Shown: positions 12,110-12,811 of the stretch, one piece after another
How positions within the stretch are numbered: the first letter of the stretch is position 1
How the letters are laid out: every line of letters begins with the position of its first letter
Source of the DNA: Comamonadaceae bacterium
GTDB taxonomy: Bacteria > Pseudomonadota > Gammaproteobacteria > Burkholderiales > Burkholderiaceae_C
NCBI GenBank assembly: GCA_024642025.1
Contig: JAHEBY010000029.1
Location: 1 to 12,811, forward strand
Length of the DNA: 12,811 nucleotides
Reading direction: 5' to 3'
Position numbers and translations under genes: made by a program
The notes under the pieces: model-generated
Seen by the model: the letters and a program-made list of their open reading frames with translations, nothing else
Database searches by the model: none
What the model was told of the DNA's origin: nothing

Positions 12110-12811
12110 ATGCGCGTGAAAGGGTCACTGATTTTCCCGTTCGGCAAGTGTCGCGACATGTCGAGGCGCGGACTGGCTTCCTGGCGCCAGCTGTTATTGG
12201 CGATGCCATTTATGGCGGCGGCCCCGGTGTTATTGGCCCAGACCAGCGCATCGCCCGCGGCGCATACGCCGGCAACGCCTGCCGAGGTCAGTCAGTCGGA
12301 CGGGGCAGTTTCTGACTGGCTTGCGCGCATGCACGAGGGCGCGAGGCGACTCTCTTACATAGGCACCTTTGTGGTGTCCTCTCAAGCCGGCATGGCCAGT
12401 GCCAAAATTTGGCATGTATGCGATGGAGATCAGCAGGCTGAGCGGGTGGAGTCACTCAGCGGCGTGCCCCGATCCACGTTCCGGCGGAATGAGCAGGTCA
12501 TTACCTTTTTGCCGCAATCCCGGCTTGCGGTTGCCGAGCGCCGCGCCGCGCCCGGGCTGTTTGCCGGCCTTTTGCAGACCGGCGACTCGCGGATATCGAA
12601 GTTTTATACCGCTCGCCGTATCGGTGTTGACCGCGTTGCCGGGTTTGACGCCGAAGTCGTTCAATTGCAGCCGCGCGACCAGTTGCGTTATGGATACCGC
12701 GTCTGGAACGAGAATAAAACGGGCATGCTGGTAAAGCTGCAGACCCTCGATGTGGATGGCCATGTGCTGGAACAGTCCGCCTTTTCCGAGTTGCAACTGG
12801 ATGCTCCCGTG
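12110..12811 (+). CDS. rseB: Sigma-E regulatory protein RseB/MucB, N-terminal part (3' truncated by window)
   Basis: An open frame of 234 codons runs off the end of the window. After a signal peptide it shows the MucB/RseB lipoprotein-carrier-like fold: 'WLARMHEGARRLSYIGTFV', 'SAKIWHVCDGDQQAERVESL', 'GVPRSTFRRNEQVITFLPQ', 'SRLAVAERR' and 'YGYRVWNENKTGMLVKLQTL'. RseB binds the periplasmic domain of RseA and blocks its cleavage until lipoproteins or lipopolysaccharide signal stress. The ATG at 12110 gives a long 40-odd-residue leader. The in-frame ATG at 12158 gives a neater signal peptide (MSRRGLASWRQLLLAMPFMA..., likely cut near VLLA-Q), and neither has a good Shine-Dalgarno site. It follows rseA by 35 or 83 bases. 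Confidence 0.9.
   Translation, partial: MRVKGSLIFPFGKCRDMSRRGLASWRQLLLAMPFMAAAPVLLAQTSASPAAHTPATPAEVSQSDGAVSDWLARMHEGARRLSYIGTFVVSSQAGMASAKIWHVCDGDQQAERVESLSGVPRSTFRRNEQVITFLPQSRLAVAERRAAPGLFAGLLQTGDSRISKFYTARRIGVDRVAGFDAEVVQLQPRDQLRYGYRVWNENKTGMLVKLQTLDVDGHVLEQSAFSELQLDAPV

Noticed and set aside
12369..12734. Plus-strand 121-codon open frame near the window end
   Set aside because: It is out of frame with rseB, whose translation shows clear family motifs over the same bases.
1..12811. Mobile elements, CRISPR, toxin-antitoxin or defence genes
   Set aside because: No long inverted repeats, transposase motifs, regular repeat-spacer pattern or foreign-looking gene block was found; every long frame belongs to conserved core genes.

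Overview
This window is an ordinary, densely packed chromosomal core region of a betaproteobacterium. It is most likely from Burkholderiales, family Comamonadaceae (Polaromonas/Rhodoferax-like). That placement rests on protein flavour and on gene order: rluC - HAD - Rieske - sppA / methyltransferase - yceF / yceD - rpmF - plsX - fabH - fabD - fabG - acpP - fabF - small membrane protein - rpoE - rseA - rseB. Base composition is moderately GC-rich, and there are no insertion sequences, phage genes, tRNAs, rRNAs or CRISPR arrays. No gap between genes exceeds about 155 bases.

Layout. Positions 1-2291 (+) hold the end of rluC, a HAD phosphatase, a small Rieske [2Fe-2S] protein and an S49 peptidase (SppA type). 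They are chained by overlapping or nearly touching stop and start codons, so they look like one translationally coupled operon. Positions 2310-3682 (-) hold a convergent two-gene unit: a Maf/YceF nucleotide pyrophosphatase followed by an RsmI-like methyltransferase, overlapping by ATGA. Positions 3708-4593 (+) hold yceD (DUF177) and rpmF (ribosomal protein L32). rpmF has its own candidate promoter, a leader of about 115 nt, and a strong intrinsic terminator immediately downstream. Positions 4715-10171 (+) hold the phospholipid and type II fatty acid synthesis cluster plsX-fabH-fabD-fabG-acpP-fabF. Positions 10195-12811 (+) hold a YgfX-like two-pass membrane protein fused by ATGA overlap to rpoE (ECF sigma-E), then the anti-sigma factor rseA/mucA, and the 5' part of rseB/mucB, which runs off the window.

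How it fits together. The centre makes acyl-ACP (FabD, FabH, FabF, FabG, AcpP) and the acyl-phosphate used for phospholipid synthesis (PlsX). Downstream lies the envelope-stress sigma factor with its membrane-bound and periplasmic regulators, so envelope construction and envelope surveillance sit side by side.

I see no previously undescribed multi-gene system. The most interesting non-genic signals are four. First, a strong terminator lies between rpmF and plsX. Second, a short dispersed-repeat-like element supplies the last codons and stop of fabH, and a related degenerate copy lies in frame in the linker of the anti-sigma factor. Third, rpmF has a structured leader. Fourth, rpoE is translationally coupled to a YgfX-like gene with no obvious promoter of its own.
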